Shown here: positions 35,081 to 42,561 of the stretch, piece by piece
Position numbering within the stretch: the stretch's first letter is position 1
How the letters are laid out: every line of letters begins with the position of its first letter
Source: Amycolatopsis benzoatilytica AK 16/65
Lineage (GTDB): Bacteria > Actinomycetota > Actinomycetes > Mycobacteriales > Pseudonocardiaceae
Reading direction: 5' to 3'
Assembly (NCBI RefSeq): GCF_000383915.1
Contig: NZ_KB912942.1
Span: 2,647,194-2,711,193 of the forward strand
DNA: 64,000 nt
The notes under the pieces: model-generated
The model's database searches: none
Seen by the model: only the letters and a program-made list of their open reading frames with translations
What the model was told of the DNA's origin: nothing
Made by a program: the position numbers and the translations under genes

Positions 35081-36223
35081 GTGGAACCGTTGGCTGAGAC
35101 AAGGCTTCAAGCGGTTCGCCGCAACCTCGGATACAAGGCCGACGACGTCATCAAGATGCTTCTTCGCCGAGCCGACACGCTTGCTGTTCCCGTCATGTCG
35201 GCGACCAGCCTCAAAACCAAGTTGTCGCGTTGGGAGAACGGCCGCGAAGCGGTCAGCCAGCCGTACCGGCGACTCTTCCGCGACGTCTACGGCCGGACCA
35301 ACGAAGAACTCGGCTTCCCCGAAGAGGAGGCGAACGACGAAGCGGACGAGCTGATCTCACGGCTAGCCCAAGCCCGCTCGGTCGACGCCGGGACAGTCGA
35401 GATCTTCCGGCGACAGGTCGACCAGGCTCGACATGTCGACCGCCGGTTCGGAGGCGTCGCACTGCTCGATCAGCTCCGCAGCAGCATCGAGCAGATTCAA
35501 GACCTACTGGCCTTCAGCACGACGCACGGGCAACGCCATGCATTGGCTGGCGTGCTGACCGAGGCTTCCGCGCTAGCCGGGTGGGAAGCGCTCGACCGCA
35601 ACGCAATCCGTCAATCGTGGGAGCACCACGAGACCGCGAAGGCGGCCGCGCGCGAAGCTGATTCGCCGATCCTGCTCGCGCACTCAACGGCGCAACAGGC
35701 ATTCATCTTGATCGACCTCGGCGAAGTCGAGTCGGCCGTCGGCCAGCTGGCCGAAGCGCGCGCACTTGCGGCACGCACGGCTCCGCCGGTGCTCCGCGCA
35801 TGGATGGCAGCAGCGCACGGGGAAGGGCTTGCGGCGGCAGGGCAGCGGGACGCCGCGCTCAGGGCGTTCGACTCAGCGGGTACGCAACTGCCCGCTGACC
35901 CTGTGGACCCGGCGTTGCCGTTCCTCTTTCTTGGCGGAGCGCACCTTGACCGGTGGCGCGGCAACGCGTTGAGCAAGCTCGGCGAACCGGATGCGATCCA
36001 GCAGCTTGCCGCCGCGCTGCCTCGCCTTCCGCCGGACTTCATCCGCGCCAAAACCGGAATGCTGGTCGACCTGGCTTTCGCTCACGCGGCGGCTGGCGAT
36101 CGAGACGCCGCGCTCGATCACGCGCGGCAAGCACGTCGGCTTGCCGCGCAGATCAAGTCAGACCGTCAGCTACGCCGTCTCAGCGGACTGATCTTGCCCG
36201 GCAGCGCCTCCGCCATTGCGTGA
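35081..36223 (+). CDS. XRE-type regulator with TPR-like sensor domain (copy 1)
   Basis: A 380-residue protein. An N-terminal XRE-like HTH (~5-75: TKLSRWENGREAVSQPYRRLF) is followed by a long alpha-helical TPR-like region (~145-375) with repeated A-x-x-A helices. Proteins of this architecture are common on actinomycete mobile elements and in regulators that bind peptides or small ligands through the TPR. The GTG at 35081 is used; a TTG three codons later is an alternative. It overlaps the convergent Nudix gene by 54 bases. The TPR part resembles that of 36767-37933 (shared LLSELRTLAGWQAL / LTEASALAGWEAL and WRGNAL/WRGHAL blocks), so the two are paralogues. Confidence 0.8.
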   Translation: MEPLAETRLQAVRRNLGYKADDVIKMLLRRADTLAVPVMSATSLKTKLSRWENGREAVSQPYRRLFRDVYGRTNEELGFPEEEANDEADELISRLAQARSVDAGTVEIFRRQVDQARHVDRRFGGVALLDQLRSSIEQIQDLLAFSTTHGQRHALAGVLTEASALAGWEALDRNAIRQSWEHHETAKAAAREADSPILLAHSTAQQAFILIDLGEVESAVGQLAEARALAARTAPPVLRAWMAAAHGEGLAAAGQRDAALRAFDSAGTQLPADPVDPALPFLFLGGAHLDRWRGNALSKLGEPDAIQQLAAALPRLPPDFIRAKTGMLVDLAFAHAAAGDRDAALDHARQARRLAAQIKSDRQLRRLSGLILPGSASAIA

Positions 36224-36757
36224 CGCGATGTAGTACAGCAGCGGAACCAGCGCTCCCGCGCCAAGGATTTCCTTACGCAGAGCCAGTTCCGGAATCCTGG
36301 ACAGCGGAACCCACTCCAGACGACCGACTTCCTCAGTATCGGTCGGCTCGCCGACCTTTTCGGCCTCGCGCCACAGATAGACGTCGGTCGGTGCCGTCAC
36401 CTGGCCCGGCAGCGGCTCGAAGCCGATCAGGTGCTCGGCCTCTCCGATTGGCTGATAGCCGCTTTCCTCGCGGATCTCACGCGCGGCCGTTTCGGCGGGG
36501 TCCTCGCCGTCCTCCACCAGGCCGCCGAGCAGTTCGTACCCCCACTGCTCAGTGGCGAACCGGTAGCGCCACAGCATCAGGACCTGGTCCTGATCGTTCA
36601 CAATCAGACCGATCGCGATGGGGGCCAGATGGACAACGTGGTACTCCCAGCGCTCCCCGTTCGGTGCTTGAACGTCTGTCAGCCCGAGGCGCACCCACTT
36701 GTTGTCGTAGACGGTCCGTTCGCCGAAGGTCTCCCAGGACCCAACCTCGTCAGTCAC
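36170..36757 (-). CDS. Nudix hydrolase (possible Pif-like exclusion factor)
   Basis: A 195-residue protein with a complete Nudix box GGLVEDGEDPAETAAREIREESGY (G-x5-E-x7-REUXEEXGU; about residues 78-101), giving it Mg-dependent nucleoside-diphosphate-X hydrolase potential. The N-terminal strands (YDNKWVRLGLTDVQAPNG) resemble ADP-ribose pyrophosphatase-like members. In the actinomycete element pSAM2 the Nudix protein Pif confers immunity to re-entry of the same element, so a similar role here is plausible. The start is a GTG at 36757 with a weak ribosome-binding site. It lies between two paralogous XRE/TPR genes. Confidence 0.85.
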   Translation of the reverse strand: MTDEVGSWETFGERTVYDNKWVRLGLTDVQAPNGERWEYHVVHLAPIAIGLIVNDQDQVLMLWRYRFATEQWGYELLGGLVEDGEDPAETAAREIREESGYQPIGEAEHLIGFEPLPGQVTAPTDVYLWREAEKVGEPTDTEEVGRLEWVPLSRIPELALRKEILGAGALVPLLYYIASRNGGGAAGQDQSAETA

Positions 36758-36766
36758 CCCGGGAGC

Positions 36767-37933
36767 CTAGCGCGATTCGATGCGAGCCTTAAGACGTTCA
36801 AGGCGGCGATGCTGGCGCGCCGAACCGATGTCGGCTGCGAGGGTCTGCGCGCGGCGGATGTGCGCCCTGGCTTGTTCGTGTTCCCGCATCGCGACAAACG
36901 CCGTCGCCAGGTCAACCCGCAGCGCGGTCTCCGCTCGCACGAACGTCGGATCGAGCCGGTTGAGCGCGTCCGTCAGCACATCAACCGCTTCCGGCTCACC
37001 AATCCTGGCCAGTGCGTGGCCTCGCCAGCGCCCCAGGTGGACCGCGTCCAACGCGAGATACGGTCCGGTGTCCTGCTGGTCGTCGCCCACCAGCAGCGAG
37101 GCAGCGTGATCGAACGCGCGCAGGCTCGCCGAGCGCTGGCCGTCAGCGGCGAGCACCTCGCCGTGCGCGGCGGCCAGCCATGACCTGAGCAGGCGGTTCG
37201 TACTGCGGTCCGCGTCCCGGCGAACGGTCTCCATTAAGTCGACCGCCGCCGCCGAATCTCCTATATCCAGCAACACGAACGCCTGGCCCGCCCGCGTGTG
37301 CGCCTCGAACGCGGGGTCCGCCGGTTCCTTGGCGGCCGCCGTCCCGCGCTCATAGTGCTGCCACGCTTGTGACACATTGCCCAGGTCAAGCGCCTGCCAA
37401 CCGGCGAGCGTTCGCAACTCTGAAAGCAAGGCCGCCAGCTTTTCGCGTGTGGTCGGCATGACGCTGTGACCCGTCAGCTTGCCGACCTGATCGATCTTCG
37501 CGACCACCTCATCGTGCGCGAGGATCGCGCCCAACTGCCGGTCAAGCCGACGCGTGACGTTGAGCTGATCCCGCAAGAAGCCAAGCAGCGTGTCATCAAC
37601 GCGGGCAGACGCCCGGAGCAAGGCCCGGAACTCCCCGTCGTCGGTGGTCTTCCGGGATTCCCGAGGCGGGGCAAGCAACTCGTCAATTCCGACGCCGAAG
37701 ATCCTCTCCAGTAGCCTCGCAGTGGCGGGCTGAGGTCGGCCTAACGGCTTGCCGCCGTCACCGCGCCCGGAGGCGAGCCGCTTCACATGCCGCGCACTGA
37801 GCGTGCCGGGTTCGCCGCAGTCCTTCCCGAAGTTCGTCGCGAACGTGGAGAACTCTTCATAGGTCTCGTGCCGCTCGCGGATGAGGTGTTCGAGCACAGT
37901 GCGCGGAGGGCGTGACTCCTGCTCATGGCCCAT
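36767..37933 (-). CDS. XRE-type regulator with TPR-like sensor domain (copy 2)
   Basis: A 388-residue protein. The N-terminal ~90 residues are XRE-like (TLSARHVKRLASGRGDGGKPLGRPQPATARLLERIFG). A helical TPR-like region follows (~190-385), including AGQAFVLLDIGDSAAAVDLMETV and LRSWLAAAHGEVLAADGQRSASLRAFDHA, closely matching blocks of the 35081-36223 protein. The ATG at 37933 has GGGAG six bases upstream. It reads in the same direction as the Nudix gene and starts 10 bases before it, so the two are probably one operon. It is divergent from a small hypothetical gene across a region with a palindrome. Confidence 0.8.
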   Translation of the reverse strand: MGHEQESRPPRTVLEHLIRERHETYEEFSTFATNFGKDCGEPGTLSARHVKRLASGRGDGGKPLGRPQPATARLLERIFGVGIDELLAPPRESRKTTDDGEFRALLRASARVDDTLLGFLRDQLNVTRRLDRQLGAILAHDEVVAKIDQVGKLTGHSVMPTTREKLAALLSELRTLAGWQALDLGNVSQAWQHYERGTAAAKEPADPAFEAHTRAGQAFVLLDIGDSAAAVDLMETVRRDADRSTNRLLRSWLAAAHGEVLAADGQRSASLRAFDHAASLLVGDDQQDTGPYLALDAVHLGRWRGHALARIGEPEAVDVLTDALNRLDPTFVRAETALRVDLATAFVAMREHEQARAHIRRAQTLAADIGSARQHRRLERLKARIESR

Positions 37934-38017
37934 CCCGCACTCCCGTCCTGCCGTGGCCCCTCCGGGGCACCGCGGTGGCCCTTCCATGACCTTTCGATGA
38001 AATCAGTCTAACTGCGA

Positions 38018-38031
38018 CGCTGATGTCAGCG
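38018..38031. promoter_or_regulatory. Palindrome CGCTGA-TG-TCAGCG between divergent genes
   Basis: A perfect 6+6 inverted repeat midway between the starts of the second XRE/TPR gene (37933) and the small gene at 38096, with TAACTGC directly to its left (38009-38015). It suits an autoregulatory operator; the assignment is inferred. Confidence 0.5.
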
Positions 38032-38095
38032 CAGCTAGTGGCGCCGGCCAGTTGGATCACCGACTGCGGAAGGCCTGGTGGATCGGAGGTTTCTC

Positions 38096-38356
38096 ATGGG
38101 CTGGTGGATCAGCTACGACGGCACAGAGATCGACACAGATCCGGACACCGGTTCGGTCATCTGTGAGGACCAGACTGTCCGGATCTTCGCCGAGTCCATG
38201 CTGAGCCACATCCAGCGAGGCATCACCGTCAAGGCGCTTGCCGAGCGGACCGGGCTCGACGAGTTCCTGATCGGCGTCGCGCTCGACGTCGCCCGGGAAC
38301 ATCGGCTCTGGGCTGACACTGGCGAGATCATCGCTGCGCACGGGCTGGCCGAATGA
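38096..38356 (+). CDS. Small HTH-like hypothetical protein
   Basis: An 86-residue acidic protein. The C-terminal half (RGITVKALAERTGLDEFLIGVAL) looks like a helix-turn-helix, and the N-terminal half is an acidic beta-like segment (SYDGTEIDTDPDTGSVICEDQ). The ATG at 38096 has GGAGG six bases upstream. Its stop overlaps the start of the Scr1-type regulator gene (ATGA), so the pair is co-translated. Confidence 0.6.
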   Translation: MGWWISYDGTEIDTDPDTGSVICEDQTVRIFAESMLSHIQRGITVKALAERTGLDEFLIGVALDVAREHRLWADTGEIIAAHGLAE

Positions 38357-39261
38357 AGCAACGCCACAACCGCAGCGGCGGATGCCGCGCACGGTCGGCG
38401 CTCCTCGGCGTAGAAATACGCGCCGCGCGCGAAGAGAAGCAATACGGAGTGAGGGAACTAGCCCGGCGAATCGGCGTGAACCCGGCGCAGCTCAACAGTT
38501 GGGAATCGGCCCTGCGGAGCCCCGACATGATGGACGTCGCCGGAATCCTCGGCGCTCTCGGAGTGGTCGGCGACCGGAAGCAACGCATCTTGGAGGTCGC
38601 CAGGCTGGCCGAGTCCGAAGCTGTCGTGCTAGGCCAGGCAGGCAAACCGCGTCACATTGCGGCTGCGGAGTCATGTGGCCGCATGGCGCGCAGCATTGTC
38701 GACTGGCACCCGTTCCTGATTCCGGACATCGTGCGCACTCGTGCCTATGCCGAAGCTGCGCTCCGCCTCAGCGCGTTCCCTCGCGAGGCCGTGAATGAGG
38801 ACCTGCTCAACACGCGGACGCTGGCCGCCGTGGGTCACCTTCACGAAAACGCAGACGTCGCTATCTTCATCGGCGAGCGAGCGATCACGCATACCATCGG
38901 CGATCCGCTCCTCGCCTCGCAGCAACTGGAGTTCCTGCGCCTGCTGGCCGATCCCCAACGCACGCCGAACGTCACCATCAACATCGTGCCCAGCCACAAC
39001 GGTGGAGCGGAGCAGGCATTTACCCGCTACTACACCCACGCAGGGCCGATCACCTACGTCTCCCACGGATTCTGCGGCTCGTTCACGCTCGACCATCAGG
39101 AACTCTACGGCGCGGTCATCGACCAGCTCGCCGCCACGGCCTGCAACCCCAGAGAGTCAGCGATCCTGATCGCCGAACACGTTCGGCGGCTTCATCGCGG
39201 GCTTCCCGCTGAGAACCGCGACGCCGATGCGTTGTCCGGCGAGGCGGAGCCAGGCACCTGA
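38353..39261 (+). CDS. Scr1-type XRE regulator (DUF5753)
   Basis: A 302-residue protein. The XRE HTH is at ~15-70 (YGVRELARRIGVNPAQLNSWESALRSPD). The DUF5753 domain at ~100-285 has the usual ESCGRMARSIVDWHPFLIPDIVRTRAYA opening, an IGERAI strand and a LIAEHVRRL end. Scr1-type proteins in actinomycetes often pair with a small DUF397 protein; the following 70-residue gene is not recognisably DUF397, so the partner may have been replaced. The coupled 86-residue protein upstream may be its modulator. No target is known. Confidence 0.85.
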   Translation: MKQRHNRSGGCRARSALLGVEIRAAREEKQYGVRELARRIGVNPAQLNSWESALRSPDMMDVAGILGALGVVGDRKQRILEVARLAESEAVVLGQAGKPRHIAAAESCGRMARSIVDWHPFLIPDIVRTRAYAEAALRLSAFPREAVNEDLLNTRTLAAVGHLHENADVAIFIGERAITHTIGDPLLASQQLEFLRLLADPQRTPNVTINIVPSHNGGAEQAFTRYYTHAGPITYVSHGFCGSFTLDHQELYGAVIDQLAATACNPRESAILIAEHVRRLHRGLPAENRDADALSGEAEPGT

Positions 39262-39364
39262 GCCCACGGACCAGCGGATCTTGCCCTGCTGCCGGAGCCA
39301 GCCGCTGACCTGCGGAAATGCGAGCGCACGGAATTGATGCGACGAATGAAAGGAACACGACGAT

Positions 39365-39577
39365 ATGGCGTCGGACAAGCCGGAAATATCGGCGGAGGAA
39401 CGAGAGGCTGAACTGCGTGATGTCCTGGGAGCTGCGGCCGAGAAGCTGCGGCAGGCAGTAACCGCGCGCGAGGTGCCACCTCGAATCGGAGCATCGCTCG
39501 CGGAGTGCTTGGACGCGCTCACCGCACAATTGCCCGAACTCCGGGAATCCGGCGGCGAGCACGCGGCGGATGAGTAG
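39365..39577 (+). CDS. Small helical hypothetical protein (70 aa)
   Basis: A 70-residue, strongly helical, charged protein (ISAEEREAELRDVLGAAAEKL). No domain is recognised. An AAAGGA lies 12 bases before the ATG, rather far. It lies between the Scr1-type regulator gene and a cluster of TGAGTA repeats. It could be an antitoxin-like partner of the regulator, but nothing in the sequence demonstrates this. Confidence 0.5.
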   Translation: MASDKPEISAEEREAELRDVLGAAAEKLRQAVTAREVPPRIGASLAECLDALTAQLPELRESGGEHAADE

Positions 39578-39615
39578 AAGTACTCACCCGCCGCGTGAGT
39601 AGTCGTGCCTGAGTG
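39571..39615. repeat. Cluster of TGAGTA/TACTCA half-sites
   Basis: TGAGTA (39571), TACTCAC (39581), GTGAGTA (39595) and TGAGTGA (39610) form two overlapping hairpins: TGAGTA-GAAG-TACTCA and TACTCAC-N7-GTGAGTA. They lie at the stop codon of the 70-residue protein gene and upstream of the WXG-type cassette. This may be an attenuating hairpin or a multi-site operator. Confidence 0.55.
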
Positions 39616-39678
39616 AGAGGGTAGTGTCACCCGACTGTGCCCACAGGCGTGTATCGCCTCGTCCCGTTCCCGTATCCT

Positions 39679-39694
39679 GTGACGGAACGGTCAC
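39679..39694. promoter_or_regulatory. GTGAC-N6-GTCAC inverted repeat before the WXG-type cassette
   Basis: An inverted repeat 16 bases upstream of the start at 39710, right after a TATCCT hexamer (39673-39678) that could be a -10 box. Probable promoter-operator of the three-gene cassette; GAGGGA provides the ribosome-binding site. Confidence 0.5.
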
Positions 39695-39709
39695 GGGGAG
39701 GGATCGAGT

Positions 39710-40021
39710 ATGGGTTTCACGACGGTGCCGGATGCCTTGCGCGGGGCGCGCAGCGCGGCTGGCGAGAAGGTGGGCAGTCTGCGCGGCACGGACTACGTGG
39801 AGCCGGTCGGCCGGGTGGCGGGTGCCGTGCAAGGCGGTAGTGCGGCGGCAGCCGCAGCGCACTGTCAGGACGCCTTGTCCGCCACGTTCACCAAATGGTG
39901 CGCCGATGCGCAGCGCCTCGCCGATCACCTCGGCGTGGCCGCCGACCGGTATCAGCAGGGCGACCACACGGCGGCCGGGGTGTTCCCATCCGCCGCGCCG
40001 ACGATGCACGGGCCGCGCTGA
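39710..40021 (+). CDS. Small WXG100-size partner protein
   Basis: A 103-residue, mostly helical protein (Ala-rich helices, e.g. GRVAGAVQGGSAAAAAAHCQDALSA and KWCADAQRLADHLGVAADRY). Its size and two-helix appearance fit ESX/WXG100-like partners, although no W-x-G turn is present. The TGA stop overlaps the ATG of the next gene (TGATG), whose product does have the W-x-G motif, so the two are co-translated and may form a heterodimer for type VII-like export. No ESX secretion genes are in the window. Confidence 0.65.
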   Translation: MGFTTVPDALRGARSAAGEKVGSLRGTDYVEPVGRVAGAVQGGSAAAAAAHCQDALSATFTKWCADAQRLADHLGVAADRYQQGDHTAAGVFPSAAPTMHGPR

Positions 40022-41739
40022 TGGTGTCGCTAGCCGATGTCCGTGCCTGGAATCCCGGCACGCTGGACGAGATCTGCTCACTCTTGCAGGCCCGGGCACA
40101 GGTCCTCGTCCACGACGGGGACGACTACGGCAAGGTCCTGCCCGTCGAGGGCTGGAGCGGGCCAGCGGCCGACAACGCGGCCGAACAGCACCGGGCGTTG
40201 ATGCGGCAACTGGACACGATCGCCGCCGGAGCCACCGCGATGGGCAAGGCCATCGGGCAAGCGTCCGACGCCATCACCGGTGTCCAACACGCGCTGGCCA
40301 ACGCCGACGAACTGGCCCGGAAATACGGATTCCAGATCACCGATGCGGGCGGCATCACCGACACGTATGCGGGCAAGCAACCGCCGCCGGAGATGCACCC
40401 CGAAGACCGGGAACGTACCCACACGCAATTGGTCGACGAGGTCGCGCAGATCCTGCGCACAGCGAACGACATCGATGCCGATCTCGCGTCAGTGCTGGAC
40501 CGCGCGGCGGCGGGCCAGTTCGGCACCGGTGACGAATCCACCGTCGCCGCAGCAGCCGCAGACGGGGTCAAAGACCCTGGCCTCACGCTGCCGGAACCGC
40601 CGCCGAACGCGACCGCGTCGCAGAACGCCGCCTGGTGGGCCACCCTCTCTGAGGCGGGGCGGAACATCCTGTTGCGAGATCATCCCGATTGGCTGGGAAA
40701 CCGTGACGGCCTGCCCGGCGATGTCCGCTCGAAGGCGAACATCGCCCGGATCCCCGGCGAGCGGGCCGACCTTCAACGTCAGCTTGACGAGGCAAAGAAG
40801 AACCTCGAACTCGTCAAGGACCAGTCCTACCGGCCTCCTAACATGCTGCCCGACGCACTAGCCGACGTCCGTAAAATCGAGGCGAAGCTCGCGTCCCTGA
40901 ACACGATCGAAACTACGCTCGCAAAGGGCGACCGGCAGCTACTTACCCTGGACGCATCAGGAGACAGGCTAAAAGCCGCGATAGCAGTCGGCAATATCGA
41001 CACAGCGAAGCACGTCGCTGTCTTCACGCCGGGCTTTACTTCCACAGTGGACCACAGCATGGCTGGCTATGACACCGATATGGAGAATCTCCAGAAGCAC
41101 ACACAGTTGATTTCGTCTCGGTACGGTGACGGCGCTCAGGTCGCCACTGTCGCATGGCTGGGCTATGAGGCTCCACAGAACGACGATGTGATCAACGGCA
41201 ACCTATCGGTGGGATCTGACCATCTTGCGCAGATTGGCGCAAAGAAGCTCGACGGCTTCCTCAACGGGATCGGTGCATCCCATGAAGTGCAGAACCAGCC
41301 GTTGCACCTGACCGCGCTCGGCCACTCCTACGGAAGCCTCACCACCGGCATCGCACTGCAACAATCGACGCCCGTGAACGACGCGGTCGTTTTCGGCTCC
41401 CCGGGGCTTGATGCCCAGCAACGCGGCGACCTCCAAGTGCCGCAGGGTCATCTGTTCTCCGCTGGGGCCGATCAGGACTCGGTGCCGAAACTTGACGTCG
41501 CCAACCACTTCGGGGTTTCCCCCTACGACATGCCCGGCATCGACCGCATGAGCACCGGCGATGCAGTCACCGTGGACGGCACACCTGTGCACGCGACCCA
41601 CACCCACGGCCAGTACCTCGACGACGGCTCGACATCGCAGTACAACATGGCCGCGATTACGGCAGGTCGTCCTGACCTTCGTGTCAACTACGTCGCGCCT
41701 CCACCGCCGCCTCCGCCCCACATGCCCACCCATCGATGA
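40021..41739 (+). CDS. WXG-domain alpha/beta-hydrolase (DUF1023), putative type VII effector
   Basis: A 572-residue protein. Residues ~1-110 are a helical WXG100-like domain with W45-S-G47 at the usual central position. A linker with a coiled coil (~245-310) follows. The C-terminal ~230 residues are a DUF1023 alpha/beta-hydrolase with nucleophile Ser436 in GHSYGS, a VAVFTPGFTSTVD-type oxyanion strand and a late His in THTHGQYL. A Pro-rich tail ends the protein. Such fusions in actinobacteria are thought to be exported by ESX-like systems, as esterases or toxins. The lipoprotein encoded 20 bases downstream would be a natural immunity partner; this is inferred from layout only. Confidence 0.8.
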   Translation: MVSLADVRAWNPGTLDEICSLLQARAQVLVHDGDDYGKVLPVEGWSGPAADNAAEQHRALMRQLDTIAAGATAMGKAIGQASDAITGVQHALANADELARKYGFQITDAGGITDTYAGKQPPPEMHPEDRERTHTQLVDEVAQILRTANDIDADLASVLDRAAAGQFGTGDESTVAAAAADGVKDPGLTLPEPPPNATASQNAAWWATLSEAGRNILLRDHPDWLGNRDGLPGDVRSKANIARIPGERADLQRQLDEAKKNLELVKDQSYRPPNMLPDALADVRKIEAKLASLNTIETTLAKGDRQLLTLDASGDRLKAAIAVGNIDTAKHVAVFTPGFTSTVDHSMAGYDTDMENLQKHTQLISSRYGDGAQVATVAWLGYEAPQNDDVINGNLSVGSDHLAQIGAKKLDGFLNGIGASHEVQNQPLHLTALGHSYGSLTTGIALQQSTPVNDAVVFGSPGLDAQQRGDLQVPQGHLFSAGADQDSVPKLDVANHFGVSPYDMPGIDRMSTGDAVTVDGTPVHATHTHGQYLDDGSTSQYNMAAITAGRPDLRVNYVAPPPPPPPHMPTHR

Positions 41740-41758
41740 CAAAGGCCACGTCGATCAC

Positions 41759-42355
41759 ATGAAAAACCACCTCATTCGCGGACTGGCCAGCGGAATCGTC
41801 GTTCTCGCGCTGGCCAGCTGCACTAACCCGGGCACGCAGGAGCCAACTATGAACTCGGACGAGAAGACTGCGGCTCAGCAGTTCAGCCAACTCATGCAAC
41901 GTCCGGATATCAACCAGGTGGCAGCGCGCTACGACGAGATGTTTCAGAAAGTTCGGGAACAACTGGCGGCCAAATTCCCGGCACTCCACTGGAAGCAGAC
42001 AGATCAGCCTGGCCGGGCTGGCTGCAGCCAAGAATTCGCGGCAATCGATGTCTCTGGACGCGCCGACGCCGAGACGCACAGCTTTCCCATCTGGACAGCT
42101 CCAGGAAATCTGCCCGATGCGGAATGGCAGCAAGCCGCGGCCGACGTTCGTGAAATCGCTCGAAACTACGGCTTCGACGCCGGACAAGTCACCGTACAAC
42201 GACCTAACGATAACGAGATTGTTTTTCGTGACCAGTACCGAGCTGAGCTTAACTTCGGCTCCGCCATCAACACGACGCTACTGGTTCGCACCGGGTGTCA
42301 TCTGACGGCAGAAGCCAAGAAGCGGGGCAGCCTCGCACCCATCCCTTCGTATTGA
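41759..42355 (+). CDS. LppA-like lipoprotein (possible immunity protein)
   Basis: A 198-residue lipoprotein. The signal ends in the lipobox LALASC, and the mature part resembles LppA-family proteins of mycobacteria (LAAKFPALHWKQTDQPGRAGC; paired Cys residues). It sits on the outer face of the membrane. It follows the WXG-hydrolase gene, as LppA-type genes do in some actinobacteria, suggesting a protective or accessory role against that hydrolase. There is no strong ribosome-binding site (AAAGG about 12 bases upstream). The 206 bases that follow, to 42561, contain no gene I can support. Confidence 0.75.
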   Translation: MKNHLIRGLASGIVVLALASCTNPGTQEPTMNSDEKTAAQQFSQLMQRPDINQVAARYDEMFQKVREQLAAKFPALHWKQTDQPGRAGCSQEFAAIDVSGRADAETHSFPIWTAPGNLPDAEWQQAAADVREIARNYGFDAGQVTVQRPNDNEIVFRDQYRAELNFGSAINTTLLVRTGCHLTAEAKKRGSLAPIPSY

Positions 42356-42561
42356 GATCCGCGTAATCCTGCCACCCAGTACGGCCGAGCGGAGCGAACA
42401 GCGGGCTAAGTTCGGGAGCGAGCGCGTGATTTGGGTCAGTGCAGGCTCCGCCCGGGTGTCTCCGGCCAGAACCGAGATGTAGGCGCTCACCCCATCGTTC
42501 TCGCCAGTCGAGCGGTACCACTGTGCTGCACATGAGCATCTGTGCAGGTGGAAGGGTAGGT

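Noticed and set aside
34915..35097. Possible 60-residue gene between the XRE gene and the XRE/TPR gene
   Set aside because: No ribosome-binding site, no recognisable domain, and the region is AT-rich with operator-like repeats; regulatory DNA is more likely.
39571..39615. CRISPR-like repeat array
   Set aside because: Repeats are only 6-7 bases, in both orientations, without uniform spacers or cas genes.
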